Assembly (NCBI GenBank): GCA_028829895.1
Contig: CM054181.1
Location: 5,790,001-5,854,000, forward strand
Direction of reading: 5' to 3'
DNA: 64,000 bases
DNA from: Sinotaia quadrata
Lineage: Eukaryota; Mollusca; Gastropoda; Architaenioglossa; Viviparidae
This document shows, piece by piece, positions 38,401 to 48,607 of this stretch (within the stretch, counting starts at the first letter, position 1; each line of letters starts with the position of its first letter). The notes below the pieces were generated by a model. It was given only the letters and a program-made list of their open reading frames with translations. It had not been told where the DNA came from and did not search any database. The translations under genes and the position numbers were made by a program.

Positions 38401-39627
38401 TCTAATAATTTCACACGTTTTCACCTACCATCACCATTGCTCTTACCATCATCATCATCGTCATCCATGACCTTAAAATTTAGCGCAATTTATTTTTAAC
38501 ATATACATTTGGAGCAATGTTGGATGAAAGAGGACACAAAACAGCAAAATTATCAACGTACCCTCTCCAAAATGAGCATAAGGACTGTCTTCTGAGCTCT
38601 CCTTAATATAGCCAGAATTTCTGATGGCAGTCACGCCTGCGGAATTGGTATAATGGTAAAACACAACCGTTCCTTGCACACTGTTTTGTGTTGGACTGTC
38701 TTTGGAATACCCCGTTTTGTATGCATTTGAGGTATTTGTTGCTTGGCTTATGGAATGACCCGTGTGTGTAATCGCTTGACTTTCCGTTGCATTTTTCTTC
38801 ACATTTTGGGCCGTATATCCCGTCGAATGTTCTATTGCATATCCCGCACAATTGTTTGTCGTGTATCCCATCGAATTTCCTGTTGTATATCCCTCCGAGG
38901 GTCCTGTTGCATATCTTGTGTGTACATTTGAGGTGTTGGTTGATTCCACTGTCGATTGTGGAGTTGAAACATATCCCAGTATGCTTGCACTCGGATTTCT
39001 AATTGTTGTCTTTGTGGACTTATTAGACACTGTTGTGTCCACAAGGTCGTATTCTGTCGGATAAGCTGTTGAAATTTCCGGATTATATCCCGTGAGATAT
39101 TTATTTGATTGTCCTGCTGTGTTTCCTGCTGAGCTCCATATCGAGTTTGTTTGAGTCGGGTGGCTTGCTGAGCTCCATAATGAGTTTGTTTGAGTTGGGT
39201 GGGCTGCTGAGCTCCATATCGAGTTTGTTTGAGTTGGGTGGGCTGCTGAGCTCCATAATGAGTTTGTTTGAGTCGGGTGGGCTGCTGAGCTCCATATCGA
39301 GTTTGTTTGAGTTGGGTGGGCTGCTGAGCTCCATAATGAGTTTGTCTGAGTTGGGTGGGCTGCTGAGCTATTTGTCGAGTTTGTTTGAGTTGGGTGGGCT
39401 GCTGAGCTCCATAATGAGTTTGTCTGAGTTGGGTGGGCTGCTGAGCTATTTGTCGAGTTTGTTTGAGTTGGGTGGGCTGCTGAGCTCCATAATGAGTTTG
39501 TCTGAGTTGGGTGGGCTGCTGAGCTATTTGTCGAGTTTGTTTGAGTTGGGTGGGCTGCTGAGCTATTTGCCGAGTTTCCTGTCCGCTGTTCTGAATCATC
39601 CTGCATACACCCCAAGCAATTCCCCAT
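32427..39627 (-). CDS. HYD1-type ADP-ribosyltransferase-like protein with 13-residue repeats, 2 coding exons
   Basis: Coding exons 39627-38562 and 32659-32427 join in phase 1 across a 5.9-kb intron, giving 432 residues. The C-terminal ~110 residues (about 323-432) read FYHYTNSAGVTAIRNSG, then YAHFGEGVYGTNLPP, then AKNNWNNGG, RVDFAIRVYIP and HKGRLYLDDYKWDVVRVN. This matches my memory of the HYD1-signature ADP-ribosyltransferase family (Tox-ART-HYD1), known from polymorphic toxins and from some animals. The likely activity is ADP-ribose transfer from NAD; the target is unknown and activity is unproven. The start MGNCLGC could be N-myristoylated at Gly2 and acylated on Cys4/Cys7. Residues about 20-165 are eleven 13-residue units (SSAAHPTQTNS plus two variable residues), followed by degenerate GYTT-N-S repeats. 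The ATG at 39627 is the first after an in-frame TAA near 39653. No signal peptide or membrane segment is seen. Upstream exons remain possible. Confidence 0.72.
33205..33430. repeat. ~85-90 bp tandem array, three units
   Basis: Units contain TTCATTTCACGTCCTCATCA and GTTCATGTATGATTTTAAATG. They are near-identical and lie in the intron of the ART-like gene. Confidence 0.85.
33610..34575. repeat. 36 bp minisatellite, about 26 units
   Basis: The unit is TACCCTGGAGTGGACCAATA followed by GAAATACTGATAATCT. The 34.1-34.57 kb half is nearly uniform and contains a larger duplicated block (two copies around 34150 and 34400, each with an extra AATA insert). The 33.6-34.1 kb half is more diverged. A 36-bp period keeps frames open, so the 12-residue repeat frames on the minus strand are not genes. 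It lies in the intron of the ART-like gene. Confidence 0.95.
34617..34890. repeat. 57 bp minisatellite, five units
   Basis: The unit contains CCATCTAGCCTTCCCTCCAA and GGACTACCAGGTTGAAGACA. The period is exact at 57 bp (34669, 34726 and so on). Units alternate between ATGGAAAAC and ATGGGAAAC, so a 114-bp dimer is being copied. All frames stay open because 57 is divisible by three. Confidence 0.95.
34900..35470. other. Unassigned segment, possibly old transposon sequence
   Basis: Three spaced copies of a short stem-loop (GCCCTTGTCAGGGC-like) occur between 34920 and 35040. Then comes non-repetitive sequence with short coding-like stretches (YHVKRTELIHIRKMLQTTG near 35100) that I cannot place, ending in CGATCGATCGACC. 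It lies in the intron of the ART-like gene. Confidence 0.3.
35526..37137 (+). repeat. Dispersed repeat family, copy A (longest)
   Basis: The left end is TGTGACAGTGTAAATTTGCC and the right end is TGGCGTGCCCATCACAC. Internal landmarks are TTGTTATATAAATTGTCAGA, GACTTAGGAATATTTCATGC, GTGAACAAGTGACCTTTCAG, TGGACATGGTGAGC and GGATGGGGGCTCGC. Copies or pieces occur at about 42.0, 45.1, 51.7 and 57.9-59.3 kb. There is no long coding frame. It lies in the intron of the ART-like gene. Confidence 0.85.
37150..37475. repeat. Minisatellite with 36 bp subunits and ~60 bp higher-order units
   Basis: The core is GGTGAGGTTTGTCTGCATTT followed by TTCTAAGCTAAGTGA. An alternate subunit with GGTCGTACATTTTTCTAAGC is interleaved. 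Confidence 0.9.
37970..38310. repeat. 22 bp minisatellite, about 15 units
   Basis: The unit is GTGGTTAAGTGGGGTAACAG plus TT. Variants are GATTAAG versus GGTTAAG, and 2-bp deletions within the G run. It is G-rich on the plus strand and lies in the intron of the ART-like gene. Confidence 0.95.
39125..39575 (-). repeat. 39 bp coding minisatellite in the ART-like gene
   Basis: Eleven 39-bp units encode 13-residue repeats of the ART-like protein. Unit types alternate (TNS/LWS, then IWS/LWS), so the array is built from 78-bp dimers. Two other frames, one on each strand, are also free of stops; this follows from the period being a multiple of three. Confidence 0.95.
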
Positions 39628-39654
39628 GTCACCCACCCAGTTGCGTCCTTTTTA

Positions 39655-41134
39655 CCTGAAATCACATAACATTGAATGTTGTCATTGATACCAAAGCGTA
39701 CCAAGTCCCTGACCAGGAAAAGGATCTAAACGTTAAGTTAGTTACTTGTTTATGAATCTAGCTCCATGAGAAACTAGTCTTTTATCTAAATAATTATAAA
39801 GAAATAAACACCGACACTCTACGGCCAAGCAAACGAACACACACGGCAAAACAACTGTTGCATCACATTGCTGTACATCAGTTAAAAAGCGAAGCTCAGC
39901 GGGATTCGCCCAATCCCATTTTTGCCCAACAAATCCATCAATCAAGCCAGTGTTTCGCTTCGCTGCTTTTCACGTGGCAGACCAACTGGGAATTGAACTT
40001 TACAATGTTTTATCTAAGGAAATGTTAAACACTATGGCATTTGTGTGTCACCTTAGCATTATTGTGATAAGTGAAAAAATCATGTAGATACAATACAGAA
40101 TAACTGCATGTAACTATAGTCACATAGCAAAACTATAAACTGTTCTGGCAAAGGGCTGGTGAAAGGCACCGCTTCTGCTAAATTAACTTAAATTGATCTA
40201 GCAGGAGAAGCCGACTGTATTTTCTAGTGATAATGGTTGTCTACTTCGGTTTTCGCTTCAGTAACTTTAACGCAATTCTGTCGCTACCCAAAGTGTTGTC
40301 CTCTTCTCGGGCATCTCGTAATAACAGTATTTACTTGTCATCCGAGCGTTGGCTGCTATTTATGCTAATATAGATTAATCTACATTAGCTAAAAACATTA
40401 ATAAATTGATCTTTATATATGTAGGTTAACTGGATTGCCAGCCTAAAGTGACTCACACGAGCACTTTATTAAATACAATTTTGAATGAAAGTGCGACAGC
40501 CAATCGGATTGGTGGTGTAGGCTGCCGCCATTTGTTTCTGCGATCAGAGCTTGAGATTTGGTCTGTTGCATATTTCATTCAAAACAAAGAAAATAAAATA
40601 TTTTTAAGATATGGTCAGTCATCGTTTTGTAGTGTTTGAATCAGTATTTAAGAATGAGAACTTCTAAAATTAGAGAAATAATTTGAGGGTTTTTAAAATA
40701 AAAAAAAGCGTTGATACAAGGTACGGAATTCTGTCAGTTATAGGAATGTCATGGGTTTTCATGGGTGGCACTTTAGCTTACGCCGATATCGCGTGAGTAG
40801 GATGGGATGGGGTAGTGTGAGGTGGAAGTGGGATTAGTAGCTATCGAGAATGGTTACACGTCTGTCTTTGGATTTAAAAAAAAACTCATTTCAGATATGT
40901 GCCCCGCTAACATAACATACAGAAACAAAGGGAGAATCGCCTATATCGATTAACTCCTTCCACAGAACCTACACAAACCGTAAAACCGTTAGAGTTAGGT
41001 CATCACCTTCTTCTTTAGGCGTTAACATCCGACATGCTCGCATTTGCAGAGTAAGCGATAGAAGACAGACAGTCACATTGCAATAGATCGTGATTAAAAA
41101 TATACTCAGTATCAGGCTGACTAATTCACTCACC
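39655..41134 (-). other. Possible 5' untranslated exons of the ART-like gene, otherwise no gene
   Basis: On the minus strand a strong donor (CCAGAAAG|GTGAGT) lies at 41134/41133. Acceptors lie at 39656-39657 (GATTTCAG) and 39709-39710 (CCTTTTCCTGGTCAG), just upstream of the ART-like start codon. A non-coding first exon near 41.13-41.3 kb spliced to one of these is plausible. The 39708-39655 segment is open in one frame (VRFGINDNIQCYVISG), but that frame does not run into the ART frame. Nothing else in 39.7-41.1 kb is recognised. Confidence 0.3.
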
Positions 41135-41540
41135 TTTCTGGAAAGAAGAACTCAACAAATGACTTGAAAGTCGACGACGAAGACAATGCCAACAACTGAA
41201 GGTCGCATCCAGGAAATGAAAAGTCCCTTTATCGAGAAAATACTTTAACAAACGCGTGCGCTCTACTTTCGGTTTCAGTCGTGCACGCGACAAGATTAAC
41301 ATTTGCATAGTTAGCAGATAAAGCCGGGGCAGGTTAGGAGCTCAGATAACACTGACATATTTATTTTACGATTAAGGAAAACTTGTGCTATCAGGTAGTC
41401 TAGCAAGAGTCTATTGGCCAGTTGGAAAGAGAACGATATCTTGTCAGTGCAGCAATCCTGAGTAATTATAAAAAATAATTGAGCAGAGGTCACGCTGTCC
41501 TTTTTGCTCGCCAACAGACTCACTAGAGGAGATGAGCCAG

Positions 41541-41735
41541 CAAGGCCTGGACACAGGATGTCCGGAAAAAGTAACGAACTATTCAAGCAAGGCCTGGACA
41601 CAGGATGTCCGGAAAAAGTAACGAAATATTCAAGCAGCAAGGCCTGGACACAGGATGTCCGGAAAAAGTAACGAAATATTCCAGCAAGGCCTGGACACAG
41701 GATGTCCGGAAAAAGTAACGAAATATTCAAGCAGC
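41541..41735. repeat. 47/50 bp minisatellite, four units
   Basis: Units start CAAGGCCTGGACACAGGATG at 41541, 41588, 41638 and 41685, continuing TCCGGAAAAAGTAACGAA. The 3-bp difference is an extra CAG. A (GA)n tract follows at 41777-41794. Confidence 0.95.
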
Positions 41736-41998
41736 AATGTGAACAGCATACGACGAGGGTGGGTGGGTGGGGGAAGAGAGAGAGAGAGAGAGAACAGAAA
41801 ATAATAAAAAAAAACGTCGAGCCAATTAATTGCATACTTAAAGACCGAGCCAAACTTCAATCAGACAAGAGGAATCGACACAGCCGAGTTGGGTGCGAAT
41901 AGTCATCTGCAATGGAAAATTCCTCCTCAAATCAAAAACTACTGCGATCAGCATGCTTACAAAAGCAGCCTTCTCACAAAGAAAAAAATCGTATCTGC

Positions 41999-42230
41999 GA
42001 TGGAGTAAATTTGCCTATCCCTATTTCTAAGCTTTATTGTTATATAAGTTCTTAAATGTCAAAGTGATCCGACCTTGGGCACTGCTTGTGCTGATATTTC
42101 TAATTGTCAAAGTTGGAAGTAAACAACTCAGGTAAAGAATATACGAGACTTGCTGATGTAATCAAAACCAGTTTTAGGTGGATGAGTAGTTTTTATTATC
42201 CACTGGTTAAGATTTACAAGAGTTGCAATG
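41999..42230 (+). repeat. Dispersed repeat family, copy C (left part only)
   Basis: GGAGTAAATTTGCC, then CTATCCCTATTTC, TTGTTATATAAGTTCT, CCGACCTTGGGCACTGCTTG and GGTTAAGATTTACAAGAGTT match the left 230 bp of the family. The right part is missing. Confidence 0.8.
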
Positions 42231-42735
42231 GCAAGAGGAAAAAGTAGAAAAACGTCCCCCCTCCCGCCCTCTCCAGCATGACGACGGGAGGGACGTTTTG
42301 TGCGCGTTGGGCAATGGAAATTGAAAATTTCACAAGCGATAGAATTTAAATGGCTCCGCATGAACCCCCTGTGTTCTGTGGCCAGACTTTGGGCTGGCCG
42401 GGAGTCAGAGAGTGTCCCGACGCATCGTAAGTGAGCGCCGCCGGTGGCGGACAGAGGGCGGCCAGGGATCTGCAAATTAGCTCTTTCCATCTTCACTAGG
42501 GACAGGAGGGCGGGGCAAAGGTGTGAACGCCAGCTTGGAGGTGCCTCTTTCGTCTCCCTCCCAAGTCTTCCACTTGTTTCCTCCCCTGAGGTGCTTTCGT
42601 CCTGTGAAGTCAGGGGTCTCTGAAGGGAGCCATAGCCTTTGCTGCTTGAGTTCCAGGTGCCAAGGGCAAAGGGAGACAAATCTATTAAAAGAAACGAAGA
42701 GCGCACGGTACATTCCATGAGGGAACAGGTAAAGA
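42231..42735. other. GC-richer segment with a hairpin, no supported gene
   Basis: This stretch is clearly richer in G+C and CpG than its surroundings. An interrupted inverted repeat lies at 42249-42299. A 233-codon open frame at 42128-42829 (minus) runs through it but has biased composition, overlaps a dispersed repeat and an 80-bp duplication, and has no domain I recognise. It could be a promoter region or a fragment of an untyped mobile element. Confidence 0.35.
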
Positions 42736-42737
42736 GA

Positions 42738-42897
42738 AGATAAGTACATAGTGAGTGGCTATAAGCATAATGAGCAGCAAGAGCATATTCAAGTTTGACA
42801 GCCATCTGTAAAATAGAAGATAAGTACATACTGAGTGGCTATAAGCATAATGAGCAGCAAGAGCATATTCAAGTTGACAGCCATCTGTAAAATTCAA
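42738..42897. repeat. 80 bp tandem duplication
   Basis: Two near-identical copies of GATAAGTACATAGTGAGTGG through GACAGCCATCTGTAAAAT, starting at 42738 and 42818. Confidence 0.95.
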
Positions 42898-43297
42898 AAC
42901 AAAATATCTCGTCTGAAATGTTCCTTCTTGCGAAAATGTTATGTCTTGTATGAATATTGCTCATTTCAGAAAGTCTCTCATATAAAGTGTAATCTCAATT
43001 TTGTATCGCTGCAGTAAACAATTCATCACCAAACTCCTGGCACCAGCGTGTGGCTGCGCGACCTTAGTGATATAAAGTAAGATACCATGTTTAAATTCAC
43101 AATTGTTTAAAGCTAAATGGCATGTTCAAATCAAAACACTGTTCTATAAACTTATTAAAATGTATCACTATGTTTGTGAAGATTTGCTTAAAAAAGAATC
43201 ATAGTAATGAAAATTTAGTACGCATGTACAATATTTCAAAAACGTGTACAAATGACGTAACATGCGATTAAGTTTAAAGTGAAATGAACTAATAATA

Positions 43298-43420
43298 AAT
43301 GATTATTTTGTTCACTCCTTCCATACTGTATTTCTGTGAACTCGCAATAATGACTATTTCATTCACTGCTTCCATACTGTATTTCTGTGAACTCGCAATA
43401 ATGACTATTTCATTCACTTC
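43298..43420. repeat. ~56 bp tandem repeat, 2+ units
   Basis: Units contain TCCATACTGTATTTCTGTGA and ACTCGCAATAATGACTATTT. Confidence 0.9.
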
Positions 43421-43691
43421 GCAATACCACCATTATACACGTTTACCCAGCAACAAAGAATTGCTTACACGCAATTTCAAAAAGAGCTAGTAAAGTTTTG
43501 ATATTTCAGACTTCGAACCACTGAAAAGTTATTTACCAAAGAAAGCTAAAAATAGAGCAAGTGGTCTCGTCTTGCCTCAATTTAGATCAACACTTACCTC
43601 TCACATAATTTTCTACAGCGTCTAGACGAAGCTACTCTCAAAATGTGATAGATATCCAGGTGTTTTTTAATTTTTCTATAATTACTGTAAT

Positions 43692-43726
<35 letters not shown>

Positions 43727-44320
43727 TATTTTTCTTCTTTACAAGGAAACAACACGGAATAATTATTAACCACTAATAATGACAGAAAACGTAAAGTGCC
43801 TGAACATTTAAAATTAATAAATTATATAATTTTTGATTGTGTGCAGTTTTAAAGAGTAACTTGTTTCTTAAATATTACGCCTTTACAAAGTATCGCTAAA
43901 CTTGACGACTGACACCCCTCTGTGATAAAACCGGCGACTAAGTGTTCCAGTCTGTGTTTACAACCCAAACAAAGCCCCTTCCAATTGAAAAGAAAGTCCT
44001 CGCAATTCAAAACCGGCGCATTATTCAGTTAATAAAAGTCCCTGATCTCAGCCGACTGTCATCCTTGACTGCACTTGACGCTTCTTGGTCGACACTTGGG
44101 CTGACCACACCCGATTCAGCATCCCTCCCCACAACCACATCTCCCACTCATAAAAGTTGTAGATTGTGGATTCTTCAGCGGGAAAAATCTCTAAGGCTGC
44201 CATCCGTTTGTCCGCTGAATTGACCGTTGTTTTTATCGATTTTATCTTCGGAGACTAGCCAATACGTCTTGTCGGTCCGAGTGAAGGTCATTGTCTTTCA
44301 GTGCTTTTGTGGCAGCATTG
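43421..44320. other. No supported gene
   Basis: It contains an (ATC)n microsatellite at 43692-43724 and an open frame at 43942-44223 (+, 93 codons) with no recognised domain. Nothing else is seen. Confidence 0.4.
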
Positions 44321-44595
44321 GAAATGTGGTGATTATTTTGTTTCGTGACAGAGGGTTGACGACTGATTAAACCTTGTATCGTGACAGAGGGTAGACGACT
44401 GACTAAACCTTGTATCGTGACAGAGACAGATGGTTATTTTGTTTCGTGACAGAGGGTTGACGACTAATTAAACCTTGTATCGTGACAGAGGGTAGACGAC
44501 TGACTAAACCTTGTTTCGTGACAGAGACAGATGGTTATTTTGTTTCGTGACAGAGGGTTGACGACTGATTAAACCTTGTATCGTGACAAAGGCAG
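44320..44595. repeat. Complex minisatellite with interleaved subunits
   Basis: The subunits TTTCGTGACAGAGGGTTGAC, GACTGATTAAACCTTG and TATCGTGACAGAG recur in a mixed order. A higher-order unit of about 115 bp is present roughly twice. Confidence 0.85.
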
Positions 44596-44859
44596 ATGAT
44601 ATAAATACTATTATATATACACACATCGAATTTGAATTGGTTGTTTCGGATTGAAGTATCCTGGTATTAAAAACGCTCCAACCAGAATCCTGACAGCTTA
44701 AAATGCAGTTATTAAGTCTGCTTAATTAAATTAACTCATAAAGAACACATTTCATAAATAAATGTTTAACGTGCATTATTTCTGACCATATTATAAATAT
44801 TGCTGATGCGTGCATTTTTGTCTTTCTGTATGTGCTTGTGTGTATGGTTGTATGTGCGC

Positions 44860-44912
<53 letters not shown>
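44860..44912. repeat. (TG)n microsatellite
   Basis: An uninterrupted TG run of about 50 bp. Confidence 0.97.
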
Positions 44913-44916
<4 letters not shown>

Positions 44917-45124
44917 CTGGAAATTAATGCAGTAGTATTTGTGAAGTTAACTAGACCTCATTATATTTTTTATGCGTCTACAAAATAATTTAAATTTTCT
45001 TAAAATATATTTTAATTAATTTTATGAATATTTAATTGTACTATCACTGCTTATAAATGATTGACGAGCAATACTTCTTGGATAATGAGCAATAACTTAT
45101 TAATGAAAATTTTGATAAATCCTA

Positions 45125-46570
45125 TGACAAAATAAATTTGTCTCTCCCTATTTTAAAATTTAAATTGTTATATAAATTGATAAATTGTCAGAGTATCCCG
45201 ACCTTGATGGTGAGTTAAATCTGACTGATTAAGAGGGAATGAACTTAGGAATATTTCATGCTTTCCATTTTTACTGTTGATATGTTATACTTGTGTTTAT
45301 GTAGAGATATATGGTATGAGTTGACCTTTATTACCATAAGTGTTAAATCAGGCTGTTCAAGCGTAGTTTGCTATTTAAAAAAGTGTCATTACTTGAGATA
45401 TTGTATTTAGTTTACCATGTGTATGTATCGGGTTAATAAGTATTGTTGCAGGAAATTATAGTCGAGAATGGAGTTTGAGGTGGAGTGGAGTTATAATGTG
45501 ATAAACCGGAAACTTAGGCTTGCTCCTTAATCATAAGTTGCAGTGAACAAGTGGCCTTTCAGTATCAAGTTTCACCTTTTGATTCTTGTGTGTTGAGTTT
45601 CAAGCTTCAAGTTTCAATTCCATGTGTTCATCAGTCATAAATCTGAGAGACTGGGGAGATTCATGAAACATCTGTTGTGGCATGTAAGGGAGTATGCTAC
45701 ACACTTTTGATGTATCAGAGTAAAGTATGCTGGGTACAATCTGGAGAATTCTGGAACTTTGAAGGTACCAGAATTATTGTGATCCTTTTCTCTTGAAGGA
45801 ATGGACATGGTGAGCTGAGTTCTCAAGCAGTTCCAGAGGAAAGTGTGCATCAATGTTTTCCACCCTGTAACGGAAGACACATGGTGACATGCAGACATTT
45901 TGACAATGTGACATTATTGCAAGGCCAGTGAAAGATTGCCAAAGCAGTAATTAATCCAGCTTATGTAAAATATTACAATAACCTATCTCTGATAGCTCCA
46001 TTTCTATTCTCTGGGATGGGACTAACCTGCAATTTGTATTGACTCTAATGTTGAATTGTAATTCTATATTTTTTATCTATAGAGACTGTGTAAAATAAAA
46101 TTATCCAAATGTGAGTTCGTGGAATATTGATGTCAAGCAATCTTTTAAATTGTAATTGTCAAATTATATTTGATTATTCATTTAATAAATTTATTGTTAA
46201 ATTTATTGACCTTCTTACACATATTCATACATTATGTTGGAGAAGAAAGTGGGTGGATGGGGGCTCGCTTCTCCTTTAGTAAGAAGTTTTTCACTCACTG
46301 AAATATTGTGACCGTAAATGTTGTTTTATGTTGTGGAAGAGTGAAAACGTTTACAGCGCCCGTATATCCGCCAAGTGAGAGACGAGTGGTGTGTGTTAGA
46401 GGATCATTAATAATAAAATTAATATTCTCATCACTTGCAATTAGTTCTAAAAGATTAATTATTATTAATAATAAAATTAATATTCTCATCACTTGCAATT
46501 AGTTCTAAAAGATTAATTATTATTAATAATAATCATTTTCATTAACTAAGTGGCGTGCCTGTCACACAAC
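45125..46570 (+). repeat. Dispersed repeat family, copy B
   Basis: It begins near TATGACAAAATAAATTTG and ends TGGCGTGCCTGTCACAC. It matches copy A over most of its length with an internal deletion near the left end (about 45.20 kb). A 60-bp duplication around ATTAATATTCTCATCACTTG lies near the right end (46410-46520). Confidence 0.85.
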
Positions 46571-46599
46571 CGAAGTCACGTTTCTTGCTCATAAAATCG

Positions 46600-47270
46600 T
46601 TTCTATGTCCACATGATTGCCAAAATCAATGATTATCAGAAAATCTCAGAGAATCAGAAAATGTAGTCAACCACTTAGATATCTGGGTGCAATTATTGAC
46701 AGCTCTCTCTACCTACAACGGTTAATCAGCGCCTCTAGACAAGCATGTCAGCAATATTCACAAGTTTCTTATTTCATACACATTCCATTGTGTGGTCAGT
46801 GCTACTCTCTCGATTTGATAACTGTTACTCTCTTTTCTCTGACCTACCAAAGTGTCCCAGAAACAACATCGTAAAGTTTCAAAACACCGAAGTTGGCACC
46901 ATGCACCAAACAACATCGTAAAGTTTCAAAACACCGAAGTTGGCACCATGCACCAAACAACATCGTAAAGTTTCAAAACACCGAAGTTGGCACCATGCAC
47001 CAAACAACATCGTAAAGTTTCAAAACACCGAAGTTGGCACCATGCACCAAACAACATCGTAAAGTTTCAAAACACCGAAGTTGGCACCATGCACCAAACA
47101 ACATCGTAAAGTTTCAAAACACCGAAGTTGGCACCATGCACCAAGAATCGATCATGTCACCACTTCAAGAGGACTTCACCGCCTAACTGTTCACAGTAGA
47201 ACACGACGCGAGATTTCTTCTCTTCATTATATCTCACTGACTGGTTCCAGCCTTAAAATATTTGTGTGAT
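46600..47270 (+). pseudogene. LINE reverse-transcriptase C-terminal fragment, internally expanded
   Basis: RYLGAIIDSSLYLQ and ISASRQACQQYSQVSYF near 46680-46770 match the thumb region of CR1/Jockey-type LINE reverse transcriptases. RIDHVTTSRGLHRLTVHSR and LTGSSLKIF near 47145-47265 match the motif that follows it. Between them the segment that would encode the connecting helix has been replaced by six copies of a 47-bp unit. Stops and frameshifts are present. There is no intact element. Confidence 0.65.
46861..47143. repeat. 47 bp minisatellite, six units, inside a LINE fragment
   Basis: Units start AAACAACATCGTAAAGTTTC at 46861, 46908 and so on and are practically identical. Confidence 0.97.
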
Positions 47271-47697
47271 ATCAGATAAGTGAACAGTACTTAAATATTT
47301 GTGTGATATCAGATAAGTGAAGAGTACTTAAATATTTGTGTGATATCAGATAAGTGAAGAGTACTTAAATATTTGTGTGATATCAGATAAGTGAAGAGTA
47401 CTTAAATATTTGTGTGATATCAGATAAGTGAAGAGTACTTAAATATTTGTGTGATATCAGATAAGTGAAGAGTACTTAAATATTTGTGTGATATCAGATA
47501 AGTGAAGAGTACTTAAATATTTGTGTGATATCAGATAAGTGAAGAGTACTTAAATATTTGTGTGATATCAGATAAGTGAAGAGTACTTAAATATTTGTGT
47601 GATATCAGATAAGTGAAGAGTACTTAAATATTTGTGTGATATCAGATAAGTGAACACTACTTAAATATTTGTGTGATATCAGATAAGTGAACACTAC
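47250..47697. repeat. 37 bp minisatellite, 12 units
   Basis: The unit is TACTTAAATATTTGTGTGAT plus ATCAGATAAGTGAAGAG. The first unit overlaps the end of the LINE fragment. The outermost units carry AACAG or AACAC in place of AAGAG, while the central ones are uniform. Confidence 0.97.
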
Positions 47698-47929
47698 TGC
47701 TAGAAGACTGCGCTCGTCATCAGATCAAATGTATAATATTCGACAGAAAAGTTTTACGTAATTTGTCAACGCTCGACTGTTGATCAGGGTCCATCTGCTT
47801 GAAATTTGTTGCCTTTTGAACGGAGACAATGGCAATTTCGAAAGGGCTCTCCTGAAGTCAATTTTTGCATTAGTCAGCATTTCACTGTTTTGTCACGCCG
47901 TACGTTTGTAAATCCATTTACGTTTCCGT

Positions 47930-48235
47930 TACTCGTAAGTACAGTTATTAATTTTGTTAGATTTTGTCATTTTGAAAGTGGTTACTCGTAAGTACAGTTA
48001 TTTGTTAGATTTTGTCATTTTGAAAGTGGTTATTCGTAAGTACAGTTATTTGTTAGATTTTGTCATTTTGAAAGTGGTTATTCGTAAGTACAGTTATTTG
48101 TTAGATTTTGTCATTTTGAAAGTGGTTACTCGTAAGTACAGTTATTTGTTAGGTTTTGTCATTTTGAAAGTGGTTACTCGTAAGTACAGTTATTTGTTAG
48201 GTTTTGTCATTTTGAAAGTGATTACATCATACTGT
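47930..48235. repeat. 48 bp minisatellite, six units
   Basis: The unit is GTTACTCGTAAGTACAGTTA plus TTTGTTAGATTTTGTCATTT plus TGAAAGTG. The period is a multiple of three, hence the long repeat frame on the plus strand, which is not a gene. Confidence 0.97.
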
Positions 48236-48607
48236 TTAGTGTATTTAGTTTAATGTTTAATTTAGTGTTTAAGCAGTTTGTATGAAGATTTTGTTAAGCA
48301 TTTTATGTGTAAATATTGTAAAACACCCAATTGAGAGCTTTTAGAAAAACATTAAGTTTATTAAAACCATCATGCTCAGCAACACTACCACCATCAGCGT
48401 CGTCGTCTCGCCGTCACCCCCCCCCCCCCACCATCATCACATTCCGTATTTTATCTAAAAATTTATATTATACATAACTATAGACAGAATTTAGGTATAG
48501 ACTTATTCAGCTAACAGCTGAAGAAGTTTGTTTATGTAACTAAATAACAATTAGATAAAGGGTCTTTAGAGCTCAGCGACCATTGACACTCTGGTTCTCA
48601 CCGCACC

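Noticed and set aside
39105..39659. 184-codon plus-strand frame (SLFELGGLLSS repeats)
   Set aside because: Opposite-strand shadow of the 39-bp coding minisatellite.
38832..39704. 290-codon minus-strand frame (Q-rich, QTRYGAQQPTQLK-type repeats) overlapping the ART-like exon
   Set aside because: It exists because the 39-bp unit is open in several frames. It does not continue into the ART domain, whereas the frame I chose does and splices in phase to the second exon.
42128..42829. 233-codon minus-strand open frame
   Set aside because: It spans a dispersed-repeat fragment, a GC-rich patch and part of an 80-bp duplication. It has no recognisable domain or splice context.
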